Assembly (NCBI GenBank): GCA_009929485.1
Contig: SAAJ01000001.1
Location: 62,001 to 126,000, forward strand
From: Negativicutes bacterium
GTDB taxonomy: Bacteria > Bacillota > Negativicutes > Anaeromusales > Anaeromusaceae
Direction: 5' to 3'
DNA length: 64,000 nucleotides
Shown here one piece after another: positions 34,591-43,592 of the stretch. The notes beneath the pieces are model-generated. The model saw only the letters and a list, made by a program, of their open reading frames with translations, was not told where the DNA came from and ran no database searches. The position numbers were made by a program, and so were the translations under genes. The number at the start of each line of letters is the position of its first letter. Within the stretch, counting starts at the first letter, position 1.

Positions 34591-35550
34591 ATGCTCAAAA
34601 AGATTGCAGTAATGACTAGCGGTGGCGATTCGCCGGGAATGAACGCAGCCATTCGCTCTGTGGTGCGTGTAGCGCTTCATGAAGGAGCGGAAGTCTGGGG
34701 GATTTATAATGGCTATGCTGGGATGCTGGCGGGCGAAATGGACCTGCTGACCTCCCGTTCTGTAGGGGATATTATTCAGAGGGGCGGTACGTTTTTGGGT
34801 ACGGCTCGCTGTGAGGAGTTTCATACTGAAGCAGGGCAGCGGAAAGCGATAGAAAATGTACGTCAAAAAGGGATTGAAGGCTTGGTGGTTATCGGCGGCA
34901 ACGGCTCTTTGACTGGAGCGATGAAGTTGGCGGAAATGGGGCTGCCTGTAGTTGGCCTTCCCGGCAGTATTGATAACGATATTTGGGGTACTGATTATTC
35001 TATAGGCTTTGATACCGCTATTAATACGGTGGTGGATGCGATTAACAAACTGCGAGATACGGCTTCGGCGCATCGCCGCGTCATTGTTGTGGAGGTAATG
35101 GGGCGTAAATCCGGTTGGATTGCGATGACTACCGGTTTGGCCGGCGGGGCGGAACATATCTTAATTCCAGAAATGGAGTATGATCTCCAGGACATATGCA
35201 AGCAGCTTGTCGCCTCGCGGGATTGCGGCAAAAAGTACAGCATTATCGTTGTTGCAGAAGGCGCTGGGAGTGCTATAGAAATCGGCAAGGTCATTGCCGA
35301 GGAGACAAATTTTGAGACCAGGGTGTCCATTTTGGGACATATTCAGCGCGGCGGTTCGCCTACGGCCATGGATCGGCTGTTGGCTAGCGCTTTGGCGGAA
35401 AAGGCTGTGTTGGCGCTTTTACAGGGACTGTCTAATATTATGTTTGGCTATCGTACAGGAACCATTTGTTCCGTATCGCTGAAAGATGCGGTAACGTGCC
35501 AAAAAACAATTGAACCTTCGTTGTTTCGTCTTTCAACCGTGCTTTCTTAA
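34591..35550 (+). CDS. pfkA: 6-phosphofructokinase
   Basis: A 319-residue PfkA-type enzyme phosphorylating fructose 6-phosphate. IAVMTSGGDSPGMNAAIR is the ATP-binding start. PGSIDNDIWGTDYSIGFDTA carries the catalytic aspartates, then VEVMGRKSGWIA and ILGHIQRGGSPTAMDR. In the nucleotide loop the usual GGDGS reads GGNGS, replacing the Mg-ATP-linked aspartate with Asn while keeping the Gly that marks ATP (not PPi) users. Thr of the TIDND motif is Ser. ATG 34591 follows CAAGGGGGCAAGG. It is a single-gene unit with a terminator. Confidence 0.92.
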   Translation: MLKKIAVMTSGGDSPGMNAAIRSVVRVALHEGAEVWGIYNGYAGMLAGEMDLLTSRSVGDIIQRGGTFLGTARCEEFHTEAGQRKAIENVRQKGIEGLVVIGGNGSLTGAMKLAEMGLPVVGLPGSIDNDIWGTDYSIGFDTAINTVVDAINKLRDTASAHRRVIVVEVMGRKSGWIAMTTGLAGGAEHILIPEMEYDLQDICKQLVASRDCGKKYSIIVVAEGAGSAIEIGKVIAEETNFETRVSILGHIQRGGSPTAMDRLLASALAEKAVLALLQGLSNIMFGYRTGTICSVSLKDAVTCQKTIEPSLFRLSTVLS

Positions 35551-35572
35551 AGGAATGCTCTTACTGGGAAGG

Positions 35573-35610
35573 AAGGAGGGCTGTGGAAAATTCCACAGCC
35601 CTCCTTTATT
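35573..35610 (+). terminator. Terminator after pfkA
   Basis: A sixteen-base-pair stem beginning AAGGAGGGCTGTGG and mirrored by CCACAGCCCTCCTT, followed by TATTTTC. Confidence 0.88.
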
Positions 35611-35630
35611 TTCTTATGAGTTTTCAATTT

Positions 35631-36350
35631 TTAGTCCAATTCGACCACTAAGTGGACGGTGGCGTTCAGTTTTAGCAGGCCCGCGGAGATCGGCGTAGAC
35701 GGCGCTGCATCGCCCAGGGCTTTAAGGCTGTACATCCGGTTGGAGGATTCTGGGCTTTGAACGCTGATGCCGCTTTCCGTGACAGTTTTAACTCGGACAA
35801 CGCGTTTGTTCAAGGCGTCAGCAATGGCATTGGCCTTATTGAGACCATTGCGTACGGCTTGCGCTAGAGCGGCGTTTTTAACAGCGTCATCATCTTTTTT
35901 GCCAAATTGCAGATGATTTACCTGGTTACAGCCGGCAGTAAGGGCGGTGTCGATCACTTCGCCCGCTTTGTCCGGCGTGGTGGTTACCGTGATGCTGTTC
36001 GTGGCCTGGTATCCTTTAATTACATAGTTGCGACGACTGTCATCATTTTTGTAGAGCGGGGTTACTGTGTATTGGGTGGTCTTTATATGTTCCGTCTTGA
36101 TGCCGATGCGTTCTAACTGTTGTTGGACGTTGGAGGATATTTCCGCATTTTTGCTTTGGGCTGCGCCTACGGTGTCGGCTTCGGTCAGCGTACCCAAGTT
36201 GATGTAGACGACATCCGGCGCAATTTCCTCCTGGTAAACGCCGCTTACCTGAACTTCTGTGGCTGAAGAGACTTCTGCAGCCAATGCGGTGGGACCAAGC
36301 AATGCGACAAACAAAGCGAGGGAACAGAACGTTTTGATTATTTTTGACAT
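35631..36350 (-). CDS. Secreted SIMPL-domain (DUF541) protein
   Basis: A 239-residue protein with a signal peptide (SKIIKTFCSLALFVALLGPTALA, cleavage about residue 25) and a full SIMPL/DUF541 domain: VSGVYQEEIAPDVVYINLGTLTEADTVGAAQSKNAEIS and IKGYQATNSITVTTTPDKAGEVIDTALTAGCNQVNHLQFG. The family is periplasmic or cell-surface, and its role is not well defined. ATG 36350 follows AAAGGAG by nine bases. Confidence 0.9.
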   Translation of the reverse strand: MSKIIKTFCSLALFVALLGPTALAAEVSSATEVQVSGVYQEEIAPDVVYINLGTLTEADTVGAAQSKNAEISSNVQQQLERIGIKTEHIKTTQYTVTPLYKNDDSRRNYVIKGYQATNSITVTTTPDKAGEVIDTALTAGCNQVNHLQFGKKDDDAVKNAALAQAVRNGLNKANAIADALNKRVVRVKTVTESGISVQSPESSNRMYSLKALGDAAPSTPISAGLLKLNATVHLVVELD

Positions 36351-36401
36351 GTATATCAACTCCTTTGCTTATATAAACGCTTCTAAGAGAAAAAGGTAAC
36401 G

Positions 36402-36470
36402 GAGAAAAATAAAAAAATCTGGAGCTCTAAGGAACCCAAGGATCGAGGGGTTCTTGCGTCTCCAGATTTA
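36402..36470 (-). terminator. Terminator of the nagA-crr operon
   Basis: On the minus strand AAATCTGGAG/CTCCAGATTT encloses an inner AAGAACCCC/GGGTTCCTT helix, followed by TTTTATTTTTC. Long two-part stem-loop. Confidence 0.88.
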
Positions 36471-36496
36471 ATGGGACTAAGAGCAGGTCTACTCTT

Positions 36497-36976
36497 TTAT
36501 TTTAATGTCAGGCAGCAAGGGGCTTTCGCGTCGGCGTTGGTGGAAAAAACGGCTTTTTGTACTTTGCTGGCGCTGTTGGTAACTACAACCGGTGTAATAG
36601 AAGATTTATTATGCGCCGTCAGTACGCGAGGATCGAAGGAGAGCAGTAGTTCTCCTTTATTAACTTTTTGAGCGACTTGCACATGAATTTCAAAGCCTTC
36701 GCCGTTAAGTTCCACTGTATCTAAGCCGACATGGACGAGGATTTCCAGGCCGTTCTCCGTTATGAGCGCGATAGCGTGCTTGGTTGGGGCAATCAAGGCG
36801 ATAGTGCCGTCGCAAGGCGAGAAAATTTGATGTCCCTCTGGTTCGACGGCGAAACCTTCACCGAGGAGATTTCCGGCAAAAGCGGCATCAGGAACATTGG
36901 CTAAGGGAAGCACGTTGCCCGGAGCCGGGGCATGCAGTTGAAACGATTTGGCATTGCGTTGCAAGAAAGAAAACAT
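36497..36976 (-). CDS. crr: PTS glucose-type EIIA component
   Basis: A 159-residue EIIA-Glc domain protein. The phosphorylated histidine is in EILVHVGLDTVELNGEGF, and a second conserved His occurs in FSPCDGTIALIAPTKHAIAL. It accepts phosphate from HPr and passes it to an EIIB domain of a sugar transporter not in the window. ATG 36976 follows AAAGGAG. It is cotranscribed with nagA, suggesting a role in N-acetylglucosamine uptake. Confidence 0.92.
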   Translation of the reverse strand: MFSFLQRNAKSFQLHAPAPGNVLPLANVPDAAFAGNLLGEGFAVEPEGHQIFSPCDGTIALIAPTKHAIALITENGLEILVHVGLDTVELNGEGFEIHVQVAQKVNKGELLLSFDPRVLTAHNKSSITPVVVTNSASKVQKAVFSTNADAKAPCCLTLK

Positions 36977-36993
36977 GCAGACAACTCCTTTGT

Positions 36994-38166
36994 TTATGTA
37001 TAGTTTAGTGGATGCTGAGATGCGCAACAGTCAGCGTTTCGGTGGAATACGCTGCGGCCGGCTACATAAGTTGCTTCAACCGTAAAATCATCATGGAAAA
37101 GAACAAAATCGGCATCTTTGCCAGGGGTTAAGCTGCCTTTTGTTGCGAATGCGCCGACGCTTTGGGCGGCGGTGCTTGTTACGGTGCGCAGTAACTCTGG
37201 CAAAGAGAGGGCGGTTGTCACTTGGAAATTTCGCAGTTCTTGGGGCAAAGAAGTAATGCTGCCAGCAAGAGCGCCATTTTCTAAACGAGCGGCGCCGTCG
37301 CTTACGTTGACTGTTTGTCCGCCCAAATCATAGCGACCTTCGCCAAGCAAGGCGGCTCGCATGGAGTCGCTTACAAGCAGCAGGCGGTCTACGCCTTTTT
37401 GGCGCAGGAGAAGACGTTGCATAGCTGGATGAACATGGAGATTATCAGTTATGATTTCGCAATATACATGCTCAAGATCTAACGCAGCTCCTATGACGCC
37501 TGGCTGACGATGATGCAGGGGCGGCAAAGCATTGAAAGTATGAGTGAGATGGGAGGCGCCGGCAGCAAAGGCTTGGCAGGCTTCTTCGTAGGTTGCGTTA
37601 CTATGGCCGATAGAGACAATGAGGCCGGCGTCGCAGCAGCGGGAAATGAAATCCAAACCACCGGGCTCTTCAGGGGCTATCGTAAGCAAACGCAGCTGTC
37701 TTAGATAAGGCTTGAGAAGGGAAAAATCAAAAGAACGCAGATGCTGCGGCGCTTGCGCACCTTGCCGCATAGCACTGAGAAACGGTCCTTCCAGGTGGCA
37801 GCCTAACGAGCAGGCCCCTGGCCAGGAAGCTTGACTCAAATTTTGCAAGGCGGCTTCAATTCGCTGCCAGTCCATGGTCATGGTTGTAGGTAAAAAGGAA
37901 GTAACTCCCTGAGAAGCCAGCAGAAGGCTGATCGTATCTACGGACTTCGGCAGAGCATCCATCACATCGCAACCGCCGCAGCCATGAAGATGAGCATCAA
38001 TCCAGCCGGAGGAAACATAAAGTCCGGCAGCATCAATGCAAGGCATATCGGAGGGCAGGTTCTGCTGCGGCAGGAGAGCTACAATGCGGGAATGATGGAA
38101 TACTAAGGCCCATTGAGAGAGTATGGAATCGGTGGTGACCAGGCGGCCATTAACGATGGCTTGCAT
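36994..38166 (-). CDS. nagA: N-acetylglucosamine-6-phosphate deacetylase
   Basis: A 390-residue amidohydrolase. GWIDAHLHGCGGCDVMD carries the first metal site in modified form. HLEGPFLS, IGHSNATYEEA, HTFNALPPLHHRQPG and LVSDSMRAA with the catalytic Asp are the remaining signatures. It removes acetate from GlcNAc-6-P to give GlcN-6-P, and nagB is not adjacent. ATG 38166 follows AAAGGAG. It is the first gene of the nagA-crr operon. Confidence 0.95.
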   Translation of the reverse strand: MQAIVNGRLVTTDSILSQWALVFHHSRIVALLPQQNLPSDMPCIDAAGLYVSSGWIDAHLHGCGGCDVMDALPKSVDTISLLLASQGVTSFLPTTMTMDWQRIEAALQNLSQASWPGACSLGCHLEGPFLSAMRQGAQAPQHLRSFDFSLLKPYLRQLRLLTIAPEEPGGLDFISRCCDAGLIVSIGHSNATYEEACQAFAAGASHLTHTFNALPPLHHRQPGVIGAALDLEHVYCEIITDNLHVHPAMQRLLLRQKGVDRLLLVSDSMRAALLGEGRYDLGGQTVNVSDGAARLENGALAGSITSLPQELRNFQVTTALSLPELLRTVTSTAAQSVGAFATKGSLTPGKDADFVLFHDDFTVEATYVAGRSVFHRNADCCASQHPLNYT

Positions 38167-38328
38167 GACTGGCTCCTTTCGAGGGACTTGATAGGTACGG
38201 CCTGAGAGTACCACATTTGTCCAAATATCTCAAGATGAAAAGAGTCCTTTCTTTTGCTGACAGGGGCAGGAAATGTGAAATCATTGCAGAAGAAAACATA
38301 AAAAGACATAGAAAGGCTGGAGCAGAGC

Positions 38329-39198
38329 ATGACAACGATAACTGGTCATACGAAATTGTACGGGCTTCTTGGCTGGCCAGTGGGGCATACGGCTTCCCCG
38401 GCTATGCAAAACGCTGCTTTTGCAGCGTTGCAAATTGATGCCGCCTATGTGCCGTTGGCTGTGGAGCCGGCTAAGATTGGCAATGCCATCAACTCTTTAA
38501 TTACCTTGGGGTTTGCCGGGGCTAACGTTACGGTGCCTCACAAGGTGGAGATCATGTCCTTTGTGGATGAACTAGATGAAATGGCTCGGCGCATTGGCGC
38601 TGTGAATACCCTTGTATTTCAGGAAGGACGCGCGAAAGGGTACAATACCGACGCTCCTGGTTTTGCGGCGTCCTTGGCCAGAAGGCAGGCGGCAGTGCAG
38701 GGACGGCGCGTGGTGCTTCTCGGAGCAGGCGGCGCGGCGCGGGCGGTTGCGGCAGGACTGGCGGAGGCTGGTGCAGCAAGTATAGCTGTGGCGGCTCGGC
38801 GGCCGGAGCAGGCGGATTGGCTGGAAGCGGCAACCGGTAAGCAAGGGCGTGTGGTTTTTCTTGGGGCAGCGGCTGAAGCAGGAGCTCTGCTGGAAGAATG
38901 CGATTTGCTTGTGCAATGCACTTCTTTGGGTATGGCTGGCAAGTCGCTGGGGCAGTGTCCGGATATTTCTTGGGAGCGCCTGAAGAACGACGCTGTTTGC
39001 TGTGATATTGTCTATCGGCCTTTGCAGACGGCTTTCTTACAGGAGGCGGCCAGACGTGGACACAGGACCGTGACCGGCGAGGGTATGCTGGCAGAGCAGG
39101 GAGCGCTGGCCTTCGAGCTGTGGACAGGCCAAACGGCGCCGCGCGAGGTGTTTTACGCCAAGCTGCATGACTTTTTGCAGGAGTCCGGGCCGGGTTAG
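38329..39198 (+). CDS. aroE: Shikimate dehydrogenase
   Basis: A 289-residue enzyme. GLLGWPVGHTASPAMQNAAF binds shikimate, GANVTVPHKVEIM has the catalytic Lys, YNTDAPGF the Asp, and VVLLGAGGAARAVAAGL binds NADP. It makes shikimate for aromatic amino acids. GGAG lies nine bases before the ATG. In this lineage aroE sits before the pilus operon. A terminator follows at 39261. Confidence 0.96.
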   Translation: MTTITGHTKLYGLLGWPVGHTASPAMQNAAFAALQIDAAYVPLAVEPAKIGNAINSLITLGFAGANVTVPHKVEIMSFVDELDEMARRIGAVNTLVFQEGRAKGYNTDAPGFAASLARRQAAVQGRRVVLLGAGGAARAVAAGLAEAGAASIAVAARRPEQADWLEAATGKQGRVVFLGAAAEAGALLEECDLLVQCTSLGMAGKSLGQCPDISWERLKNDAVCCDIVYRPLQTAFLQEAARRGHRTVTGEGMLAEQGALAFELWTGQTAPREVFYAKLHDFLQESGPG

Positions 39199-39260
39199 AA
39201 CGAGATCGCTTTTTAAAGCGCTTTTAATTAGAGAACCGCTATTTTAGAGAACGATTCGCT

Positions 39261-39286
39261 AACGGCGCTGCAAAGCGCCGTTTTTC
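39261..39286 (+). terminator. Terminator after aroE
   Basis: AACGGCGCT/AGCGCCGTT stem with a four-base loop and T run. Confidence 0.88.
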
Positions 39287-39323
39287 TATGTTTGCGAATT
39301 TCTAAATAAAGGAGGCGGTGGCG

Positions 39324-40550
39324 GTGCGAGAGGGCGCGTTGGCATCAAGGCAGTTTCGCGCTGAGAAACCGAAAGAGCTGGCTAGGCTGCCGGTGCCTCA
39401 ACTGGTAGATGCGTTATTGGAGCAGGCTCTGCAGGAAAGAGCTAGTGATATTCATATTGAACCTGCGACGCAGGGGCTGCGGGTGCGGTTCCGAATCGAC
39501 GGCATGCTCCGCGAAAAAGAGCTGTTACCGTTAGAAATGCAGGCTGCGGTTTTATCGCGCATCAAGTTGTTGAGCGCACTGGATATTGCCGAAAAGCGCT
39601 TGCCTCAAGACGGACGCTGGCGGGTACAGAAAGAGAATCAGGACGTGGATGTGCGCGTATCTACCTTGCCTGTGCAGGGCGGGGAAAAGGCGGTGCTGCG
39701 CATTTTGCCCTTTCGGGGCATGCGACAGAATATAGAAACCTTGGGTTTCAGCAAAGATGCTTTGCAACGTTACCGGTTGCTCTATCAAAAACCCCAAGGA
39801 ATCATATTAATCTGCGGTCCGACCGGGAGCGGCAAGACAACCACCTTATATGCGACCTTGGCGGAATTGAATCGGCCGGAGAGCAACTTAGTGAGCATTG
39901 AGGACCCGGTGGAACTGCAGCTGGCAGGCATGAATCAGGTGCAGGTCAATGCGAAAGCAGGACTTACTTTTGCCACGGCTTTGCGCGCGATTTTGCGGCA
40001 AGATCCCAATATTATTATGGTAGGAGAAATTCGTGACGCCGAGACGGCGGACGCGGCTGTGCGGGCTGCCATGACCGGACATTTGGTCTTCAGTACCCTG
40101 CACACTAACGATGCGGCCGGGGCGGTTGCGCGGCTTTTGGATTTGGGCGTTCCGCCGTTTTTAGTGGCAACTTCGCTATTGGGAGTGGTGGCGCAGCGCT
40201 TAGTCCGCCTGGTTTGCCAGGAGTGCCGGCAATCTTATCAGCCGGCGGAACATACGGCGGAAGAGATGCTGCTTAAAGACGTGCCTGAGGGCAAGCGGTC
40301 CTTTGTAAAGGGTTGCGGCTGCGCTGCCTGCGGTCAAACCGGCTATCGGGGGCGGCAGGCGATTTACGAGGTTATGCCGGTGACGTCACGACTGCGCCAA
40401 CTGATTCAAGAAAAGGCGGCTGCCTACGAAATCGCCGCGGCGGCGCGGGAAGAAGGCATGCATACCATGAGTGAGGATGGCGTTGCCAAAGCCGCAGCCG
40501 GCCTGACGTCCTTGTCCGAAGTGGTGCGCGTGGCCGCTGGCATGGCGTGA
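39324..40550 (+). CDS. pilB: Type IV pilus/competence assembly ATPase (PilB/GspE/ComGA)
   Basis: A 408-residue secretion ATPase without the long N-terminal N1 domain. ASDIHIEPATQGLRVRFRIDG starts the N2 domain. Walker A GPTGSGKTTTLYATL is near residue 165, the Asp box EDPVELQL follows, Walker B is in IIMVGEIRDAETA, and the His box in GHLVFSTLHTNDAAGAV. The C-terminal CQEC...CGCAAC zinc site is typical of GspE/PilB. It drives pilus or pseudopilus polymerisation. GTG 39324 is preferred (AAAGGAGG eight bases away); GTG 39318 is possible. Confidence 0.94.
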   Translation: MREGALASRQFRAEKPKELARLPVPQLVDALLEQALQERASDIHIEPATQGLRVRFRIDGMLREKELLPLEMQAAVLSRIKLLSALDIAEKRLPQDGRWRVQKENQDVDVRVSTLPVQGGEKAVLRILPFRGMRQNIETLGFSKDALQRYRLLYQKPQGIILICGPTGSGKTTTLYATLAELNRPESNLVSIEDPVELQLAGMNQVQVNAKAGLTFATALRAILRQDPNIIMVGEIRDAETADAAVRAAMTGHLVFSTLHTNDAAGAVARLLDLGVPPFLVATSLLGVVAQRLVRLVCQECRQSYQPAEHTAEEMLLKDVPEGKRSFVKGCGCAACGQTGYRGRQAIYEVMPVTSRLRQLIQEKAAAYEIAAAAREEGMHTMSEDGVAKAAAGLTSLSEVVRVAAGMA

Positions 40551-40565
40551 AGGAGGTGAAGAGGC

Positions 40566-41609
40566 ATGGTTGAGTTTTGGAACCGATTGTTACAAGAAGC
40601 ACGGACCGTACAAGCTTCCGACTTGCATCTTACAATCGGTGCGCCTCCTCTTGTGCGTTTACAGGGTCTCCTAAGTCCTTTGGCAAAGCAGGCTGCTTTG
40701 ACGGCCGAGATGACGGCAAGCTTGCTGCGGTCTTTTATTAATGAAGAACAGTGGCAACAGTTTTGCCAGCTCGGAGAGCTGGACTTAATCTATGAGGTGG
40801 AAAAGAAACGGTATCGGATTCATGCGTTCCAACAGCATGAAGGGACGGCGGTAGCGGTGCGGCTGATACCGGAGATGTTGCCAACGCTGGCGCAACTGGG
40901 GCATCCGGAAGTGCTGCGTCAATTGGCCTGCAAGCGCCGCGGCCTGGTTATCATCTGCGGTCCCACAGGCTGCGGCAAATCGACCACGTTGGCGGCCATG
41001 GTGCATCAAATTAACTGCGAGCGGTGCTGTCATGTGATTACCTTGGAAGAGCCAATTGAGTATTTACATACGCATCGGCGCAGCATTGTCAATCAAAGAG
41101 AGATTCCGCAAGATACGCCGTCTTTTTCCCAGGGACTGCGGGCTGCTTTACGCGAAGACCCGGATGTAATTTTGGTAGGGGAGATGCGGGATGCCGAAAC
41201 GATGCAAACGGTTTTGACCGCAGCGGAAACAGGCCATTTAGTGTTGGCAACACTCCACACCAACGAAGCAGCTCAGGCCTTGGATCGGATTATTGACGGG
41301 TTTCCGCCTTATCAGCAACAGCAGGTACGGCAACAGCTGTCCATGGTGCTGGAAGCGGTGGTGGCGCAGCAACTGCTTCCTCTGAGCGAGGGGCCGGGGA
41401 GGGTGGCTGCCTTGGAAATTTTGTTGGCCACACCGGCGGTGCGCGCCTTAATTCGCGAGGGCAAGACGCATCAATTACTCTCGATCATGCAGACAAACGG
41501 GAAAATGGGCATGCAGACCATGGATATGGCGGTAGCGATCTTGTGGCGGAGGGGCTTGATTTCGCGCGAGACGGCCTGTACTGGAGCAAAGGACTTGGAC
41601 TTGCTTTAA
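40566..41609 (+). CDS. pilT: Pilus retraction ATPase PilT
   Basis: A 347-residue PilT-type ATPase. ASDLHLTIGAPPLVRLQG at the N-terminus, Walker A GPTGCGKSTTLAAMV near residue 131, LREDPDVILVGEMRDAETM (Walker B) and ETGHLVLATLHTNEAAQALDRIID (His box) are PilT-like. It would depolymerise pili, powering DNA uptake or twitching. It follows pilB by 15 bases with AAGGAGGTG before its ATG. Confidence 0.94.
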   Translation: MVEFWNRLLQEARTVQASDLHLTIGAPPLVRLQGLLSPLAKQAALTAEMTASLLRSFINEEQWQQFCQLGELDLIYEVEKKRYRIHAFQQHEGTAVAVRLIPEMLPTLAQLGHPEVLRQLACKRRGLVIICGPTGCGKSTTLAAMVHQINCERCCHVITLEEPIEYLHTHRRSIVNQREIPQDTPSFSQGLRAALREDPDVILVGEMRDAETMQTVLTAAETGHLVLATLHTNEAAQALDRIIDGFPPYQQQQVRQQLSMVLEAVVAQQLLPLSEGPGRVAALEILLATPAVRALIREGKTHQLLSIMQTNGKMGMQTMDMAVAILWRRGLISRETACTGAKDLDLL

Positions 41610-41630
41610 AGCTGGAAGTAGGCGAAAGTG

Positions 41631-42848
41631 ATGCGGGAAATGAGTGAATACGCCTATCGCGCTCGCGGACGCGACGGGCGGGAACGATGCGGAGTTTTAC
41701 AGGCGACTAGCGAAGCGGAGGTGGCCGCCTATATTCGGGCACGCCAGTGTTATGTGACATCGGTAGTTCGATGTGCGCCGCGCAAAGAAAAACACTGGGA
41801 ACGACGTCCGGCTGCCAAGGAACTGGCTGTTTTTTGCCGCCAGTTTTCTTTTCTAATAGATGCAGGGGTGTCCTTTTCGTCTTCCTTGCAAGTGCTGCGC
41901 CATCAGGCCGGAAGTCGTCGCTGGAAAACGGTTTTAGAAGAAGTGGAGCGACAAATCCAGGCGGGAACTTCTCTGGCAGGAGCGTTAAGCAGGCAGTCTG
42001 CTTTTTTTCCGCCCTTGCTTTTAGGCATGGTGGAGGCGGCGGAAGCTTCCGGGGCCATGGAGGCGATTTTGGGTCGCTTGGCGATGTATTTCGAGAAAGA
42101 GCATTCTTTGAAGCAAAAAATGTTCTCGTCGTTGTTATATCCCGCCTTGGTATTGCTGATGGCGTTAGCCTTGACTTTTTACATGCTTTTGTATGTACTG
42201 CCGGTTTTTGCGGATCTGTTTTCCCAGATGAATCTGGAGCTTCCTTGGTTAACTCGGTGGTTGCTGCAAGGAAGTTCCTGGCTGAGGCAGGAAGGGATCA
42301 AGCTGGCGGGATTCGTAGCGGCGGGGTTGCTTGGCTTGCGCTTTTGGCAAGGTAAGAACTCTTGGCTGCGCTGGCGGGATAGAATAGTCTTGACGCTTCC
42401 GGTTTGGGGCGAATTTTGGCGTAAAGCCGTGATTGCCCGGTATTGTCGTACCTTAGGGACTCTGTTAGGCAGCGGCCTTGCTTTGCTGCCGGCGCTGGAT
42501 TTAGCGCAACGGACGACAAGCAATCGGTGGTTTTTAGAACGTCTGCAGATGGTGCGACGCCGCGTGAGCGAAGGAGAAACCCTAACGGCTTCTTTTGGCG
42601 CCAGCGAGTTGTTTCCGCCTCTTGTGGTGCAGTTGGTAGCGGTAGCCGAGGAAACGGGCAAGCTAGAGGCCATGCTGGCAAAGGTTGCCGATTTTTATGA
42701 GGCTGATGTAGAGGAAGCAGCTGTACGGCTGGGGGTATTGCTGGAACCTTTCGTGATTGTTTTTCTAGGACTGTTGGTCGGGACCTTGGTTTTGGCGGTT
42801 ATGCTGCCTGTGTTTGAATCCGTAGGAGCTATTGGGTCCTTCAAGTAA
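41631..42848 (+). CDS. pilC: Pilus assembly platform protein PilC (GspF/ComGB)
   Basis: A 405-residue inner-membrane protein with two GspF domains. YAYRARGRDGRERCGVL starts it; FCRQFSFLIDAGVSFSSSLQVL begins the first domain. Membrane segments are near 170-200, 220-235 and 375-400. It is the platform for pilin assembly. The start is uncertain: ATG 41631 is used, GTG 41628 and ATG 41640 are alternatives, and no strong ribosome site is visible. Confidence 0.93.
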   Translation: MREMSEYAYRARGRDGRERCGVLQATSEAEVAAYIRARQCYVTSVVRCAPRKEKHWERRPAAKELAVFCRQFSFLIDAGVSFSSSLQVLRHQAGSRRWKTVLEEVERQIQAGTSLAGALSRQSAFFPPLLLGMVEAAEASGAMEAILGRLAMYFEKEHSLKQKMFSSLLYPALVLLMALALTFYMLLYVLPVFADLFSQMNLELPWLTRWLLQGSSWLRQEGIKLAGFVAAGLLGLRFWQGKNSWLRWRDRIVLTLPVWGEFWRKAVIARYCRTLGTLLGSGLALLPALDLAQRTTSNRWFLERLQMVRRRVSEGETLTASFGASELFPPLVVQLVAVAEETGKLEAMLAKVADFYEADVEEAAVRLGVLLEPFVIVFLGLLVGTLVLAVMLPVFESVGAIGSFK

Positions 42849-42879
42849 TACGGTGTATGACGGAAGGAGTGACGTACTG

Positions 42880-43317
42880 ATGAGACGGTACTGCCAATGG
42901 GGAAAATGCTGGCGTCAAGAAGGCGGGTTTACTTTAATTGAATTGATGGTGGTTATCGCCATTATCGTGACCTTAGCGGGGATTGGGCTTTTAAAGTATG
43001 AAGATTCGCAGGCTATGGCGCGGGGCGCTAAATTGGTGGCCGATATGCGGAATATGGATACGGCGTTGGTGATGGTTAAAGCGGAAGGAACAGCTGCGCC
43101 AACTTTGGCTTTGATTCAGGAGCGGCTGACGCCGGACCCGGTGCTTTCGCTGCAAAAGATGCAGGCGACGAAAATCCGCGTAGGCGGTGCGGCGTATACG
43201 AGTGAACAAACCGGGGCGTTGGCGTACGGCATCAATGCGGCTAAAGGGCAAGTGACTGTTAAAATAGACAGCCGAGATTTGACAGTGGACCAACTGCTGG
43301 GCTTGACGGCGCAGTAA
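42880..43317 (+). CDS. Type IV prepilin-like protein (ComGC/PilA type)
   Basis: A 145-residue prepilin. A 16-residue leader ending GG precedes FTLIELMVVIAIIVTLAGIGLL, with cleavage after Gly16 and Glu at mature position 5. The rest is a small globular domain. It would be a main or minor pilin of the pilus built by the upstream proteins. It is the only pilin gene here, and no prepilin peptidase is nearby. GGAAGGAG precedes ATG 42880. Confidence 0.93.
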   Translation: MRRYCQWGKCWRQEGGFTLIELMVVIAIIVTLAGIGLLKYEDSQAMARGAKLVADMRNMDTALVMVKAEGTAAPTLALIQERLTPDPVLSLQKMQATKIRVGGAAYTSEQTGALAYGINAAKGQVTVKIDSRDLTVDQLLGLTAQ

Positions 43318-43333
43318 GTTAAGCATAGGGCCT

Positions 43334-43375
43334 AAACAAGAGAACCGGAGTGATCGGAGGGTACGGCTGAGGAAA
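43334..43375 (+). repeat. Purine-rich intergenic repeat, copy 1
   Basis: AACAAGAGAACCGGAGTGAT followed by CGGAGGGTACGGCTGAGG. It matches, with a few changes, the reverse complement of the copies at 52167 and 60857. Confidence 0.65.
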
Positions 43376-43391
43376 CGAGGTTAGGGCAAAG

Positions 43392-43440
43392 AAAAAATCA
43401 GGCAACCACCTATTGCTTTAGGAAGTTGCCTGATTTTTAG
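43392..43440. terminator. Bidirectional terminator between pilin and hydG
   Basis: AAAAATCAGGCAAC/GTTGCCTGATTTTT with A run on one side and T run on the other, so it can end both the pilus operon and the opposing hydG transcript. Confidence 0.85.
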
Positions 43441-43550
43441 GGAGTGTTTCCATACTGTGTCCGACTTAGTCCGGTTTTTCGTCCTGTGGACCGTCTTGTT
43501 CCAATAAAAGTCTTAAATGCAATCAATACCGCCGTCGCAGCCCTCTTGCA

Positions 43551-43573
43551 TACCCTCTCGTGACTCTTGTTCA
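43551..43573 (-). repeat. Purine-rich intergenic repeat, short copy 2
   Basis: On the minus strand it reads AACAAGAGTCACGAGAGGG, the two ends of the repeat consensus with the middle GGGAGTAATCGGAGGG part missing. The surrounding 43441-43592 holds no gene I can support. Confidence 0.5.
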
Positions 43574-43592
43574 GTTCTTCTTCTCGATAATG

